Shown here in pieces: positions 15,436-15,862 of a DNA stretch of 15,862 bases. The notes beneath the pieces are model-generated. The model ran no database searches. It saw nothing but the letters and a program-made list of their open reading frames with translations, and was not told the origin of the DNA. The stretch spans positions 1-15,862 of the forward strand of contig JAPLSI010000235.1 of assembly GCA_026398715.1 (NCBI GenBank), written 5' to 3'. The first letter of the stretch is position 1. Each line of letters starts with the position of its first letter. A program made the position numbers and the translations under genes. The stretch comes from Gammaproteobacteria bacterium. GTDB lineage: Bacteria > Pseudomonadota > Gammaproteobacteria > Xanthomonadales > Xanthomonadaceae.

Positions 15436-15862
15436 TCAGTCCCCGATCCGCGATGCCGCTTTTTCGCTTTTCGCGTACCCGGCGAGCACCACCCGGTTGC
15501 GGCCGCCGGCCTTGGCCGCGTACAGCGCGGTGTCGGCGCGGTGGAACAGGTTCTCGGCCTCGTAACCAGCGTCCGGGCCGGCCTGCGCCAGACCCAGGCT
15601 GATGCTCAACGGAGGCAGGCCCGAGTCCGGGGCGCGGCTGCGAAGTTCGACTGCTGCGCGGATGCGCTCGGCCAAGGCTTGCATGGTGGCCAGGTCGGCG
15701 CGGCTGGCTAGCAGGAACTCGTCGCCTCCGAATCGTCCGAACAAGTCCTCACTGTCCAACTGCTCGCGCACCAGTCCAACCAGCAATCGAAGAGCCGCAT
15801 CGCCGGTAAGATGCCCGTGCTGGTCATTGACCTGCTTGAAGTGGTCGAGGTCGAACACTGCC
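15436..15862 (-). CDS. GGDEF-domain protein, probable diguanylate cyclase (3' part, start outside window)
   Basis: About 141 codons at the C-terminal end of a gene that begins beyond base 15862. The sequence is a nearly complete GGDEF domain: FDLDHFKQVNDQHGH (substrate/Mg-binding N-terminal part), GDAALR, the intact active-site FGGDEF, SISLGLA, and a closing ADTALYAAKAGGRNRV. GGDEF enzymes condense two GTP to cyclic di-GMP, a second messenger for motility and biofilm. The signature is intact, so activity is expected. The allosteric I-site is missing: the position that would be RxxD upstream of GGDEF reads DSED. Sensor domains, membrane segments and start codon lie outside the window. It ends with a short tail after the domain and is followed by parC on the same strand. 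Confidence 0.93.
   Translation of the reverse strand, partial: AVFDLDHFKQVNDQHGHLTGDAALRLLVGLVREQLDSEDLFGRFGGDEFLLASRADLATMQALAERIRAAVELRSRAPDSGLPPLSISLGLAQAGPDAGYEAENLFHRADTALYAAKAGGRNRVVLAGYAKSEKAASRIGD

Overview
The window is GC-rich, densely packed chromosomal DNA. It most likely comes from a gammaproteobacterium of the Xanthomonadales/Lysobacterales (Lysobacter/Xanthomonas relatives). The basis is the arrangement tsf-rpsB divergent from map-glnD-dapD (the order familiar from gammaproteobacteria), the codon bias, and protein sequences that look xanthomonad-like. This is recognition only; no database was searched. No mobile element, CRISPR array, tRNA or rRNA was seen.

Layout. (1) 1-81: the 3' end of a LytM/M23 (NlpD-like) gene, ending at a bidirectional terminator. 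(2) 157-2188, minus strand: the rpsB-tsf translation operon, with a strong promoter, a roughly 195-nt structured leader and a perfect 26-bp palindrome between the two genes. (3) 2195-8850, plus strand: a tight run map-glnD-dapD-arsC/yffB-like-dapE-DUF1028 with overlapping or nearly touching genes. It joins N-terminal methionine removal, PII uridylylation (nitrogen control) and two steps of the succinylase route to diaminopimelate and lysine. (4) 8853-11243, minus: a penicillin-acylase-family gene complete in length but cut by one in-frame amber codon. (5) 11289-13156, plus: asnB (glutamine-dependent asparagine synthetase) behind an elaborate leader. (6) 13160-15862, minus: parC (topoisomerase IV subunit A) and, upstream of it, the 3' part of a GGDEF-domain gene that runs off the window.

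The most interesting element is the asnB leader (11289-11450). A promoter whose predicted start falls on the A of an ATG drives a 22-codon ORF with six Asn codons (7, 8, 10, 12, 13, 15). It is followed by a strong intrinsic terminator (GAGA tetraloop, T6) just ahead of asnB. The end of the ORF carries a segment perfectly complementary over 9 nt to the 5' arm of the terminator (antiterminator), and an earlier segment can pair with that one (protector). This is the complete four-segment logic of trp/his-type ribosome-mediated attenuation, here apparently sensing charged tRNA-Asn. It is not among the classical attenuators I know (trp, his, thr, leu, ilv, phe).

Other points worth checking: GlnD lacks the core of its second ACT domain through what looks like a clean in-frame deletion. 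The penicillin acylase is interrupted by a single TAG in an otherwise continuous frame. ParC has Gly where E. coli has quinolone-determinant residue Glu84. The rpsB leader holds three competing complementary segments.
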